From Knufia peltigerae (taxonomy: Eukaryota > Ascomycota > Eurotiomycetes > Chaetothyriales > Trichomeriaceae), in contig JAPDRN010000016.1 in assembly GCA_030247855.1 (NCBI GenBank), positions 344,942-408,941 of the forward strand: a stretch of DNA of 64,000 bases, read 5' to 3'. A program made the position numbers and the translations under genes. Shown here piece after piece: positions 44,954 to 57,602 of this stretch. The notes under the pieces were generated by a model. The model had not been told where the DNA came from. It made no database searches and was given only the letters and a program-made list of their open reading frames with translations. Within the stretch, counting starts at the first letter, position 1. Each line of letters begins with the position of its first letter.

Positions 44954-45531
44954 CTTGACTATTATACAACAGCCAAAACTGTCGTCTGGTGTCTTTTATC
45001 AAAGTGGCAAGGGTTGTAATATTCTTTCGCACCTGGCGGTGTGATGTGTCTGGATAAAGATGCCTTAGGCACAGTTCGTGCTACTCACCAGCCTCATTCA
45101 GAAAGATGGATAAGCCAACTGTAATACAGAACAACAATCATCCCATCGATCTTGGTAGAAGCTGTCTTTTCTGTGACTCGTAATCTGTATATCAACTAGA
45201 TCTCGACAAAGCCCTCCTCTATGCGGTCATAATACCCGCCCTTCTAGTTGAACGCTGATCTCCGGATAGTCTGGATCTCCATCAACGCCTAGAACGCTTC
45301 TCCAGAGGCTTGAATCGCAGGCAAGTTCTAGGCGTTGGAGGCGCCGAAACTCCGACAATGGAACTAATGCACGTGCCGAATGACGCGCTATTGCCTGGCA
45401 CTAAACAGCGAGTGACATGCCCTGGTGATGGGCAGATGTGCCTTATTATGTATTATTCATTCGACATCAGCGTGAGGTTTCGTTTCGTTTGCTACTTTCA
45501 TGGCCAGTGACAGTGGAGGTGAAAGGGGACG
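44954..45531. other. Divergent promoter between the HODM-like gene and atg11
   Basis: 578 bp shared by two head-to-head genes. It contains a CACGTG E-box at 45370-45375 and no gene. Confidence 0.5.
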
Positions 45532-48500
45532 ATGGCTTTGCAAGTCTACATCTCCCACACCGGCAGTGTCTTGACTTTCCACGATGTTGGTTCCCGAGTC
45601 GAAGGCCTGCGGTCGTGGATCGAGTCGAATACTGAGATTCCGGCAAATCGTCAAATCCTCATGACGCCTCGAGGCAAGATAGTCAAGAACCTGTCCAACG
45701 AGAGCGAGATATATGTCTACGATAAACAGTTCCTTTCCTCCGAGTCGAAACCGTCCTCCAGACCCGCCATCGAACTTCTACCTCTCCCCGACATCCCTTC
45801 CTCCCTCGTGGACGAGAACAGCCTAAAAGCATGGCAAGATCTCTTCATGGCCAGACGAGGCTGGGCGCTCGAAGCGTTCGAAATTGCGAGGACTGGCGTG
45901 GAGAATATCGAAATGTGTACAGACGAGGCCACTGTGATCGCTCGGTCTATGAACGTCGCGTTGGACAATCTCCGAATCCATGTGAACAGTCTACAGCAGA
46001 AATTCGACAGCACATGCCAGTGGGCAGAGGATTTGATCCAAGACTTCCGAGGTGCTGTAAGAGACTGGGAAACGTGTGCGGATACTCTGACTGAGTTACC
46101 GGTGCGCGAAGATGTTGCCAAAATCTTGCGGCGGCCAGATGACCCTGGGCATACACAGTCTCAAGCCCCGGTTGGCACATTGTCCGAATTGGTCGACCGT
46201 AAGCGGGCGCAAGCAGCTGCGGACAGTATTGCGCAGAACATAGATGAATTTGAGAAGAGCTTCCAAGAGTTGCGGTCAGGCATTGAAAAGCTGAAAGAGG
46301 ATACCAACGATGCGAAAACGAACGCCACAGAAGTGCCACAATTTGACATCAGCGCCCTTATAGACGAAGCCGAGACTTTGGCCAAGCGGGTCAGCGCCGA
46401 CTATGAAGAAGTGATCAAGATGCAGGATATTCCAAAATCAGTTGTGTCGGCGTCTCGGAAGGCTGCTGTTCACACTCGAGATCTGTTGCCAGGTCTTCAG
46501 AATCTGGTGGACGAAGTTGTTATCGGATCGAGAGCAGCATCAGAGGCCAGGACTGTCGTTTCTGATGACTGGTATTCGACTTTGCAGAAGATATCGAGAC
46601 TACAATCCCGTCTTCAAGAGTTGCAGGCCGCTGTTTCGACACTAGACTTCCAGGACGACCAAACTTATACAGTCCTAGAGCACGTATTTCGACTACCTCT
46701 GGTCTATGGGGCTACCCTGGTGGAAGCCACCAGAAGATCAGAGTGGACAGAGCGTATGAGGATAGAAGTTGACAGCCTTCGCGATGATCTATCTGAGCAG
46801 ACCGAGGAAGAACAACGTCGTCGGAAGAGATGGGCCTCTTCTCACGTGGACTTTTTGAACGAGGATCTGAATGCAAAGGACGCCCTGATTGATCTCAAAG
46901 CGTCTGCCCCGCGCAACTCTTGGCCCTTTGTCAATAGAGACGAAATATTTGCGTGGATCGACGACTTGCGAGCTCTAGGCATCGACGAAGCTGTCCAAGG
47001 CATTACTCAACGCATGAAAGATCTTGATGCCCCCGCCCGTAAGCAGAAGGCCAGGCCATTCAAGAATGGCAGCATTCACGACCTCAAGAGCAGTGGAGTT
47101 CTTCGTGACGGCGACGATGTTAGGGGTTTGCAGGACGAGAAGACCAGATTGGAGGAGAAATTGCGTGCTTCTGACAGTCGAGTTCGTAAACTCGAAGACT
47201 TGCTGCACCGCCAAAGTCAATCCAGCCGGCCAGCAAGTGGTATGTTTGTTCCAGGCAGCGCTGCCGACTTTGAGCGACAGATCCCGTCGCCTGGTCCATT
47301 CCAGCGGCAGAGTGACCTGTCACGTAGATCCTCAGTGTCAGGGAGACGACTGTCAAATACTCAGGATGAAAAGCCTTTAGTGCAGAAAATCGTCTCTCTT
47401 GAAGGTCAAATACAGAAACTACAAGAAGAGGCACACGAAGAGCGACGGTCGAGCACGGAGAGTCGGGACAAAATGCAAGAAGCCGAATTAGTCAAACGAG
47501 ACTTGATGGCAAACTTCGAAGCACAGAAACAGGAGTTTGAAGAAGAGCGGCAGCTTCTGGACGATGAAGTTCATCGCCTGAAAGTGAAATTGGAAGAGGC
47601 AGAGGATGAACTTGATCGACTCAATGAGTCGCGGGACCACCTTCGGATGGAACAGGACCAGCTTGTGGTAAATTTGAAACATGAAGTAGAGCAGCTGAAG
47701 AAGGAGTCGACAGAGGATGTGGCTCAAGCACAGCGAAGGATTGAGGCGGCACAAAAAGACACCATTACTCAACGCGAGCGGGCAGCGACCTTGGAACGTC
47801 AATTGCATCAAGTCAAGGACGAGCGCGCAGCTGCCCAAGGGCAAAACATGACCCTTGCCAACCAGTTGAGGGCCATCGAGGGCCAACAACACGAGTTTGT
47901 CACCATCCTACAAGGCGTTCATTCGAATTTGTCTCCTGCAGGGTCTGCACCTGAGGATATCCGTCGCCTGATCAACGCTCTAGAGATCCTGTCTGAAGGT
48001 GCCGCCATTCATGCTCGCGGTCTCGATGATTCCTTGCAGCTTGCGACTGCGGAGAACAAAGCTCTGGAGGACAAGTTGAACCATGCTGAAGCCCAGATTA
48101 AATCGATGCTGGAACAAATTTCCGCAGCTGAAGCACGAGTGAGTCAACTCCAGGAAGACCTAAAGCAGGAGAAAAGCAAAGTTTCCATGCTTCGAACAGA
48201 GCTGGCTGGAGAACGCATGGAAATGGACAATCTTCGACAGAAATTTGCTGCTGGTGAAACCGGATCGGACGCGCTGAAGCAACAGCTCAAATCCGAGGAA
48301 CAAAAGGTTGCTGACCTGATGGACCACAAGGCTGATCATGAAAGCGCGATCCAGCATTTGAAGCACGAGATTGAGAATCACATGCATGAAATGCAGGCAG
48401 CGACTGAGCGACAAGAAAAGCTGAAGAAGCATTTCGACAAGCGAGGCGAGAAAGCCAAGCAGCTGTCAGAGCGCTTGTTCCACTACCATGACCGTGTCGT

Positions 48501-49959
48501 CCGCATGTTGGAACAATTTGGATACTCGATTTCGCGACAAGATGACGAAATTGTTATCCAGAGGGCATCGAAGGCGAATGCTAGCGCAGTTCTCAGTGGC
48601 AATGAAGGAACCGGGCCATCTAATATGAGACGGACTATCTCAGGCAGCACCCCAGCCCCGCACTATTCTGACCCAGCTGACCTGGAAACGCTATACTGGA
48701 TGTCAGACAGTGACCTCGGATCTGAGTCGACCAAATATAGTGGCTTCCTCACGGCTTTGCAACGTCTGGACGTGGACAGTACCATCGACCTCATCACCAA
48801 GCGATACAAGGATGTAGAGACGCTGGCCAAGAGGTATCAAAAGGAGTCTCGTACATATCGCGAGCGAACTCACCGCAGCCAGGCTGAAGCCCATGACAAG
48901 ATTGCATACCGAAGCTTCAAAGAGGGCGATCTTGCCCTATTCCTTCCCACCCGCAATAACGCGACTCGCCCTTGGGCCGCCTTCAACGTTGGAGCACCAC
49001 ATTACTTCCTCAGAGAGCAAGATGCACATAAATTGCAGGCGAGAGATTGGCTATTGGCACGAATCACGAAAGTTGAAGAACGCATGGTCGACCTATCACG
49101 TAGCCTGTCGGCCGGACTGCGTGGAAATTTGTCATCCAGCGCTGCAGCTGATGATGGTGCGTCTAGCAAATCGATCGATGACGAAAACCCCTTTGAGCTC
49201 TCGGATGGGCTGAGGTGGTACATGATCGACGCAACCGAGGAGAAACTTGGTGCACCAGGGACACCGACTGTGGGCAAATCAACAGTGACTGCGACCAACG
49301 TCGAGGTCCGAGGCCATATGGGCCGAAAGGAGCACAAATCCGGACTCAGCATTGGAGGAGCCAGTGGCATCCCGACTGCCAGCATGGTCACCAAGACATT
49401 GACGAAGAGTTTGGATAGTCGGAGATCGAGCTCAGGAAGCAAGAAAAGCGTGGACGTCAAGGCCAAGCAAGACGGGACCAGCGGGAGAGGTAGCAGTGTT
49501 AAGGATATGCCCGCTAAAGCTGCCACCCTTGCCCCCATCGCAAGTGACACGGATACCGAACAAGTCAAGAAAGCTGCCAAGGAGGAGACAGGTACAGACG
49601 CCGATGATGAGAACGAGAACCAGCAAGCAGCACCAGGCTCTAGCACGGCCCCCCAAGCTGGAACGGCGAGTTTCGTCCGGCAGCCCACTGCGGCCAGCCA
49701 GACGGATAGGGAGGATGCACAGGTTTTTGAAGTGGTGAGAAGGGATCTCTTGCTTGGTCCTTGACGGACACGCGCAGGTCGACTGATGATGATGTTACAG
49801 ACCGGCCAGTCGCCATTAACATTGAGGGGGGCATCCCAATCTCCCTCGAGGCAGAAGGTTTCGACTCTGAGGCAGGGTGCGAGCCCGGCAAAGAGCAATC
49901 CATCGCCAGCCAAGGCTAGACCATGGGACAGACTGTTTAATGTCGAATTCCGGTCTTGA
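45532..49959 (+). CDS. atg11: Autophagy scaffold protein Atg11
   Basis: Atg11 links cargo receptors and the Atg1 kinase complex in selective autophagy. The predicted protein has 1453 residues in two exons, 45532-49734 and 49801-49959. The N-terminus LQVYISHTGSVLTFH is the ubiquitin-like start of this family. The N-terminal third is helical, the middle is long coiled coil, and the conserved C-terminal region includes ERLFHYHDRVVRMLEQFGYSI, FKEGDLALFLPTRN, FNVGAPHYFL and ITKVEERMV. The frame of exon 1 would end at 49764 in a non-conserved tail. A GTGAGA donor at 49735 and a TTACAG acceptor at 49800 add the final exon, ending ARPWDRLFNVEFRS, which matches the typical fungal ending. The start ATG is preceded by GGACG. 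Confidence 0.94.
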
Positions 49960-52494
49960 CTGTGGATGGACCTATAATAGGGTATTTACCCTGCGGTCGT
50001 TGGACCAACCATGGTGGTCTTCACGCCTTAGGAAGTGCAGAATCGGCATAGGAATTCACCGTAGAGTGTGATCTATGACATAACCAATCACGTGATACCA
50101 TGGAGCTGTGTTCTTTGGCATTGACAACTCTGCCACGGCCAAGGTCAAAGAAATGATATGATTTGATGCACTAGCTGCGTAGAGTATATCGGGATGAGAT
50201 GCGACCTGGGAAGAGGTTCCAAGGTCAAGAGGGCAGTGGTCTGCGTAGCACATGGCTGCCCTGGCTTATCTTGCTTTTGCGTAAGAGAAATAATGGGCTA
50301 CAGGTACTCCGTAGATGGTGCGCCATCATGAGAGCAGAGAGAACTGTGGGTATTACATGACGTTAATTTCTGACGAGCAAGTAATGTGTGCCAAATAAGA
50401 CAAAGCTGTGCCCAGTAAAAGGCCCTTGACGAGTGGGAAAAGTACGCGATCAAGCTTGTAGTGTACTGTGTTGATGCGTACAGTAGCTGGCCTGATGTAC
50501 GGAAATACGGGAACGAGGGCTCGAGGTGGTCCATGCTGTACAGTGGTGGCTGGAGGGAGGAAGGAAGGAAGGAAGGAAAAGCCCGTAATACTGTACTATT
50601 GCTCATTGTACGCACTAATGACCGAGCAACGAGCCCTGACACGGGCTCCAAGGAGTAAATAGTACGGAGTTTTCCTTACGAGAGTTATGTTGTACCTAGG
50701 TAAGGAAAAGAGAGTCAAGGCGACACGCCACATGATTGGTTTTGTTAGGGGTTCAAAGGTTATCCTCCGTCAAGGGCACGGATATTCCGTACTGACAAGA
50801 AATCATTTTACTCGGGTTGATTAATAAGGGGAGTACTGTAGGGATGATGGACATGGATATGGGACAATGGGGTAAGGGATGGATTGAGTTGTGTGAGATG
50901 ATACGAGAAGATGAGTGGAAAGAGGAGAAAAGAAAGGTATCCGTACAGCTGAAAGGCGGGTTTCCCACCTTGCAGCAGTCAGAGATGGCTGAGTTTTGAC
51001 TTGACTCGCTTGGCGGGGGTATTAATCAATCTTGACAGGGGGGGAGAGTAGAGGGAATATTGTATGGTTTGTAATTGTAGCGAGGTGGTGAATCTATGTA
51101 TGAATGAACGAGTACGGTATACGCATAGAGGTGCCCATTGGAAATTATACATTGTGGTAGAAGTACGAGATTGCCAATTACCAAGTAGAGCAGGATGAGA
51201 TATTGTCATCATTGGTTGTTTACATATCCATACGGAGCACCATTGGGAAAGGATGGAGGATAAGAGGAGAAGGGGAAAGAAAGGCCAAGGCATGGGAAGG
51301 AGAAAAGCATCGACACACATACGGGAGTAAACAAAAGGTAAGCAGCGCACGGAGTATGTACCTATGTAGGCTAATAGTCGTGTGAGTGTACTGAGACGGA
51401 GTAACAAGGTGAGAGAGAGAGAGAGAGAGACAGAGAGGGAAAAGGAAGAGGGAACAGGGAAAAGACACACATACTGTACGGAGTACAATGAATAATGACA
51501 GAGAGACTACGGGGGATACCTTACAGTAGTCAATCCGTACTAACAAGGCCATCAACGAGTAAATGATCAGGATCACTCCCACTACGCAACCTGTGTTGTT
51601 GTGATTGCGGCAAGTCAGATCAATTGATCCGGTGAAGGGGGGAGAGGAAGAGGGGGGGAGGAGGATTATTGAAGGGGGCAGAGCTCATCAGCCCAGCCCA
51701 GTCCAGCTGCCCGCCCGTCCTCCCTCTTTGCTGCCTCCCTCTCTCTCCCTCACCCAATTTCTCCTCCTACTACTTCCCTACTACTACTACCACACACCGC
51801 CAGCTTCTCTCACTGTAGAATCCTCCCATACAATTTTTTGCGCAGTACCCTTCGCTGCGACACACTCACTACACACTGTAAGTACTTTGCCCTCTCTACT
51901 ATTTTCCCGCCTTTCGCACCACACCACCACTCTTCTTCGCCCGTCGTCTCTGTTTCAATTCCCGTCGAAAATGCCCTTCCCGTCATCATTCTACCCTGTT
52001 TGCACCTTCACCCGACCTCGTCGTCGCCGTCGCCATGGCCAACGCTGCAGCGTCGCCAACCGGTGACCACCACCACCACAATCCACGCACTCCACCTCAC
52101 CTTTCCGACGCGTTTTCTGTTGCTGGGTGAGTGGAATCGGCCAGGCGATCTCGAATCGCGCGTCAAAGGACGCGTTTTTGGCACAAACCATCTCAACCGT
52201 CCTTCCAACTGCGCAAGCATAGCAAGCATGGCCATCACCAGCGACACCGCTACCACCGACATCCCAAAACTCTTGTTGGCTTTGTCCGTCGCCTTCGCTC
52301 TCTCTGCCTTGTCTCTCTGCCCTGTCTCTCTGGCTCACCCTTTTGCTTGATTACCCGATCCTCCATTTCCACTCTCAATTACTTCCAAACCACTCGCGAT
52401 CTCAACGACTACCAGAAGCCATCCGCTGACTTTCTACAAGTGAACCGTATCATCCACACTTTCTCCCAAACTCTCTGATCCACACGCGATCAAG
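49960..52494. other. Gene-poor region and long NHP6-type leader
   Basis: About 2.5 kb without a convincing gene. It includes a perfect ATCACGTGAT palindrome (50087-50096), a (GGAA)5 run (50559-50578), a (GA)10 run (51411-51430) and several TACGGAGTA-type motifs (50305, 50663, 51477). From about 51600 to 52490 it is strongly pyrimidine-rich and may be a spliced 5' leader of the HMG-box gene. Confidence 0.5.
51411..51430. repeat. (GA)10 microsatellite
   Basis: Ten consecutive GA units in intergenic DNA, followed by a short GA-rich run. Confidence 0.8.
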
Positions 52495-52958
52495 ATGCCT
52501 AAGGCCGCAGCCAAGACCAAGACAAAGGCGAGAGGTGACAAGAAGAAGAAGGGTTTGTAAACAACCCCCTTGGCCTGAGACCTCCAGCTGACAGCCACAG
52601 ACCCTAACGCGCCCAAGCGTGGTCTCTCGGCCTACATGTTCTTCGCCAACGAGCAGCGCGAGAACGTCCGCGAGGAAAACCCCGGCATCAGCTTCGGTAA
52701 GCTCCCTCCATCAGGGAATTGAGCAGAGCACCCGTACTGACCTCCCCGAACAGGCCAGGTCGGCAAAGTCCTCGGTGACAAGTGGAAGGCACTCAGCGAG
52801 AAGCAGCGTGAGCCATACGAGAAGAAGGCGGCCACTGACAAGAAGCGATACGAAGACGAGAAGGCCAAGTACAACGTAAGTGGTGTCGCATCCCAACCCA
52901 ACAAGCACAAATACTGACTCCTCCTCAGGCCGCTGGCAGTGACGAGGATGAAGACTAG
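52495..52958 (+). CDS. nhp6: HMG-box non-histone chromosomal protein (Nhp6-like)
   Basis: A 101-residue abundant chromatin protein that bends DNA and assists FACT. Exons are 52495-52552, 52601-52696, 52754-52875 and 52929-52958, all in phase. The basic N-terminus (KTKTKARGDKKKK) is followed by the single HMG box: DPNAPKRGLSAYMFFANEQRENVREENPGISFGQVGKVLGDKWKALSEKQ through YEDEKAKYN. It ends in the short acidic tail AAGSDEDED. The exon joins restore PNAPKR and ISFGQVGK exactly. Length and domain arrangement match fungal Nhp6. Confidence 0.96.
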
Positions 52959-54587
52959 ATGCCCAATCATCAATTCCGATCTCTGTTGATGAACGAGTTT
53001 AGTCTCTTTTCCTTATCCTGTTTATGTGTTTACTACCAACGATCGGGCTGGGTGGCAGGGGTTCCGGAGTCTGCGATGTGGAACGGGAATGGCATGCTTT
53101 CAGAGGCAGCTGATGGGGAATCGCATCGACGTTCACGACACAATATCATCAATCAGTGATGAAAGTGAACTGCAACCATCGACAATGTGACTTAGCATAC
53201 CGTGCTACTTGCTGTATACTAGCTCTTCATGCAATGCAATGTCTCTCATAGATCTCTTTTCTTTTCTTCGGCTTGCTCTTCCCCACGGAACGATAACGAT
53301 GCAGCGGCAGATCAACCCATCCCTCTCACCAGTCACTCGGGCCTCGCCACAGGCTGGGGAAGCTCGATAGACGCGTCGACTCGAACGCGCCTCAGCGACA
53401 AGGATCTGGATGGATTGATACGGAGTACAGTACCATGGAATGCTCGTGTGGATACGCAAAGGACGGATACTTTCAAGTGTACGGAGTACGGAGTAGGATT
53501 GTAGCAGTCGAATCTCGTCACTCGATCCGCCTTGTTTATGCCACACAATACGCGATGGTGTGTGAGGGCCGCTTGATGAATCCTTTTCACACTTTTGGCC
53601 CGCTCGTTCCCCCCTCCGTAGCCCGCCTGGTCAGTCACCCTTGCCTCAGGCATCAACCAGGCGCAGGGCTGGGACATATATATGTGTGTGTGACTACTCC
53701 GTATGTTCTATGGAACAACGCCATCTCTGATCTTCCTTTCGCCTCTCGCCCTCATAGATCCAGCCTCGATCGTACCGTCCGGGTGTTCCAAATCTCAACC
53801 TCTGCAGACCTGTTGGCCCAGCCTCGGTATTACTCTGAACTGCTCTGCCCAGCTCCGAGCATTACACCAAGAAATGCGTCGCACGACTCAAACCGCACGC
53901 TTTCCACCGGTGAGTCGCTTTCTGGCACGCGACGAACCATTATAGGCTTCAACGGACGAGACACAGCCCGAGGGAGGTGACATTCGTCCCGATGGCAGAA
54001 CACGTCGACATTCCCCAGAGGGTTCGCTTCTTCGGGGGGGAGCATTTCCATCGATGCCCCCCGAGTGACCACGCCCGGGTCCAGACTTAGGCAGCAATTG
54101 CCTGCAGCATGACGCTATCGTGTTTCTTATTCATCACCACCATTGGGAGCGACCACGGGTCGCCAATCTGTTTCAATGGCAGAAAACTCTGTCCTTTTGG
54201 GGGCCAGGGCCATTTAAAGCTGGTACAGAGCGTGACGGCGAAGCGGTGGGTGAGCTTTGTGTTGCAGTCTTTTACATGTGCAGGCGTCGCGGCGACAAAT
54301 CGGCGTCGTCTTGGGCCTAATTAGTCCATGCAGCAGCGCCGTCAACCCTCGCCCTCGCCTGCTGTCTGCTTGACACGTCAAACCACCCGCATGAGAAGTC
54401 GTCTCCGCGCGTTCTCTCTCGAGATCACCAATACGGGCCGGCGCTGGTCTGGTCTCGATCACAGCCAGCTCAACCGCCAAAAGAGCCTCACCACCGCCAT
54501 CGCCGTTTTGTGCCATGCCCACCTGATCGAGGACATCTCCATCTTCCACAATCTTTCACATTGTGGAAAAATCATCATACGTTATGC
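52959..54587. other. Intergenic with repeated TACGGAGTA motifs
   Basis: No gene is supported. Motifs occur at 53420, 53480, 53487 (overlapping) and 53695. The end is the leader of the nine-exon gene. Confidence 0.5.
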
Positions 54588-56619
54588 ATGGATTTACTAC
54601 TCGCCGAGGAGGCCGGACGGGCGCTGGACATTGCTGAGATCCTCAGCAGCCTGCGAAAATTTGACCAGGACCATCTGCAACCCATCACCCTGGCCATCAC
54701 GGGACTGAACGACCTCAGCTGGGCTCTCCGCGAACTCAACGACCAGATTGATCTCGCTGGAGGTGAGGTGACTCGAGTCTTCGCCACCGATCTTACCCTT
54801 CTCCAACACAGTGTTGCTTTTACCCTTCAGGATGTCTGGCACATATTGGGCAAAATCCGACCCGATGCCACCAAGCTCGACTATCGCAACGCCTGGAAGG
54901 AAGTTACACGGTACTGTCACACCATGGGCAAGCAGACCTTTGACATGCGCCTGTCGACCTATAAATTATTCACTTTTGGGCTATGCAGGGTATTGAAAAG
55001 GTAAGGCGGTGACTTGTGATCCGGTGATGTTGTGCTCAACCTTTGTTTGGTCAGACAAACCTATAGTCGCCGAGAAATCGAAGACCTCCGCCACGAAATC
55101 AACGACCTACAGTCCCTACAACGCAGCAATAGACGATTGATCACGCCCACCGAAACCTTTGCAAATCTCTCTCTGGTTCCAGTCCAGAGAACCGGTACTT
55201 GCAGCCCAAGTCAAAACCGCGCCTGGCAAAGGTACTGACGGAGGACAGTAATCCAACCAAAATCGCACGAACGGATCAGACCCCAAAACCCACGACCAAT
55301 GTCACCAGCATCTTCCCACGACAGCTATGAAACCTTCCAAAATGTGTCAGTGCCGAGTCCGCCTCCCTTATCTCCCACCACGACGTTTTCCACCACCAGT
55401 CATACCTCCAGTGTGGATGCGGACATAGGACATTGGGCCACTACCATATTCAATAATTTACCAACCACCATGCTTGAAGATGACCCCGAAATGTAAGATC
55501 TACACAGGGCTGTCATGCCGGGTCATTGACGTCCAAAATAGTTCACGGTGCTTTGGAGACAGCGCAGGCAAATGCCGCAGTTTGCCAGATCCCGAGTTCG
55601 AGCGTATTCTACAGATGTGAGGGGCCTTGATACATGAAGTGCTGTCGTGACGACCTAACGCCGAGCAGGAAATTCCCGGGCGGCCTCCGCGTCAAGTTAT
55701 ATTGGCGACCTCGCGATTACCGTTGCAAGATTGTATGTGAATGGCCGGAAAGCCGTCGCAGCGTTCGATGGTCATGTCTGCCTCTCAGTGAATTACATAT
55801 TCGTCGAGCCGGTCCTTTTCTCTACCTCTGTCGGCCCACCGTTACGGCGCCGAGTACCTGCTGGGCAAGTCTCAAGTTTACCTCGTATGAATGTGAGAAT
55901 CCCCCCCACCTCGGATCATATACCGGATAGGTTAATAAGATGCGTTAGGGCTGGTCATCTTTCACTGCTTTTTCTTGTCCCTGAGGTCGCACGACGGCGT
56001 GAGACATGTCAACAATGGCCTCGATCACGTGTTGAAGGGTGAAACCCTCAACTTCGCTGGGTATGATGCTCGCGCGTGCAGGATTTGGCTATGGGTTGCT
56101 GACCTCCTCGATAGGGCGATCCGAGATAGCGGCTTCAAGCACGCCCTCCGTCTTTATCGCGACAAATCAACTGATGCGATACGACTGGAGGCATCGGCCT
56201 TGGACGGTGATATGAAGCAGTAAGTGGATGAAACGTGACCCAGCACGTCGATGGCAAGCTAAGGTTCCCAGCAGCTGCCCCATCTGGACAGCGTTTATAA
56301 CTCACCATGTCACTTCTCCCACCTGGCTTCGGTGGTCCAAGAACAGTTATACAGTATACTTGGCCCAACTTCAACGACATGTCTTTTCTTCCGAATATGT
56401 ACCTCACATGGCTGCCAATGGTGAACATTTTTTGGATTTTGAACTACTTACTGGTAATGATATTGAAACTCCTCCAGCGTATCCATGATGGGTTGCGGAC
56501 ATGGTGAGATGGTGCGTAAGACCGGACTGACATTGTGTGTGCGCGTAGATGCGGAGGACTTTGTCAAGACGATCGAAGACTTTGGCGACGAATATCGAGG
56601 CGTACGGGCGGCGCCGTGA
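54588..56619 (+). CDS. Nine-exon gene of a fungal-specific family of unknown function
   Basis: The reconstructed protein has 523 residues. Exons: 54588-55000, 55055-55231, 55280-55492, 55542-55616, 55669-55892, 55949-56060, 56115-56219, 56272-56453 and 56549-56619; introns are 48-95 bp and every phase closes. The first 110 residues are helical (LLLAEEAGRALDIAEILSSLRKFDQD). A Ser/Thr/Pro-rich linker (SPASSHDSYETFQNVSVPSPPPLSPTT) comes next. The second half is a conserved globular block (GGLRVKLYWRPRDYRCKIVCEW, LPLSELHIRRAG, SLKFTSYEWLVIFHCFFLSLRSHD, RDSGFKHALRLYRD, CPIWTAFITHHVTSPTWLR and AEDFVKTIEDFG), which may be PH-like. The ATG at 54588 starts the helical region. I recognise the pattern from fungal hypothetical proteins but cannot name the family. 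Confidence 0.82.
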
Positions 56620-57602
56620 CCACCTTGTTGAGAACACCATGACTTATTTACGGTACGATCAATGACTTATGACCTTGATGACCACTTACGGAATGACGAC
56701 GACGACGATGATGACGATAACGACGAAAACGAGGACAGGGAAAAAGTGTTATTCGACTCGTCACGATGCGTCGAGGCTTGGGTTCCTTGAATACCCTCTG
56801 TGCATCTTTTTTCCTTATCATCGTATTTTTTTTCTCCCTTCTCAGCTCAAGTTTCAATTCTGGGAACCTACCTGAGGTAGTTAGTTATTGCTTTGTGTCT
56901 CTATCCCCCAAAGATTGCGTCAAGTATTTAGAGCCAGCGATTACAGCAGCAGCGAGTTGATCGGCGGCGAGACTCTTGGTTTCGTGTTTTCACGGGTGGT
57001 TTGTTGACTTGAGTAAACAACGTGTATCGGATTTCTTTTTTTCTTTGGTGCTACTTACTGTATTCAGTAGTCTACAGTATCCGTACAGAGATGAGTCTTG
57101 TCTTGATGATGATGATCTGTTTAATCGGCAAGAGACCCCGACCATCTCCATCGGCGACTCCCGGGGACAAGATTCATTTCCCCTCGTCGTCCCTAAATGC
57201 AAGTTATGTTGTAAGGGAAATAGCGGCCACTTTCCGCCTATCATGTCCATCGAATTGGCCATCATTTCTTCTGCTCCAATAAGTACAGGTTGTATCTATC
57301 AGGGCTTGTTCACCAGGCCATATTCCGTACTCCGTTATCGTTGGCGTCATTCCATACCGACCGGCTTTTCAATTACCCTTCCCATCTACACGGGCAAAAA
57401 ATAGACCCTCTTTCTCCAAATCTCGACTTTTTAGTACACCATGTGCGGGAGTACGAAGTGGTAGGAGAGCGATCCATTCTACCACTCGGGACGTGGATGC
57501 CGATAAAATGAATTCCGACATGGATGTTTTTCTTTCTCCTCCTTCTTCGCGTCCTGTTCACTGTGATGGCCAGAGAGACCGAGACAGATAAATTACACGA
57601 GG
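56620..57602. other. Intergenic region
   Basis: About 980 bp with a GACGACGATGATGACG-like trinucleotide run near 56698-56730, a ccgtactccgt motif near 57325 and no gene. Confidence 0.5.

Noticed and set aside
51838..52350. 170-codon frame upstream of the HMG-box gene
   Set aside because: It lies in a pyrimidine-rich leader with low-complexity His/Ser/Thr translation and no homology pattern.
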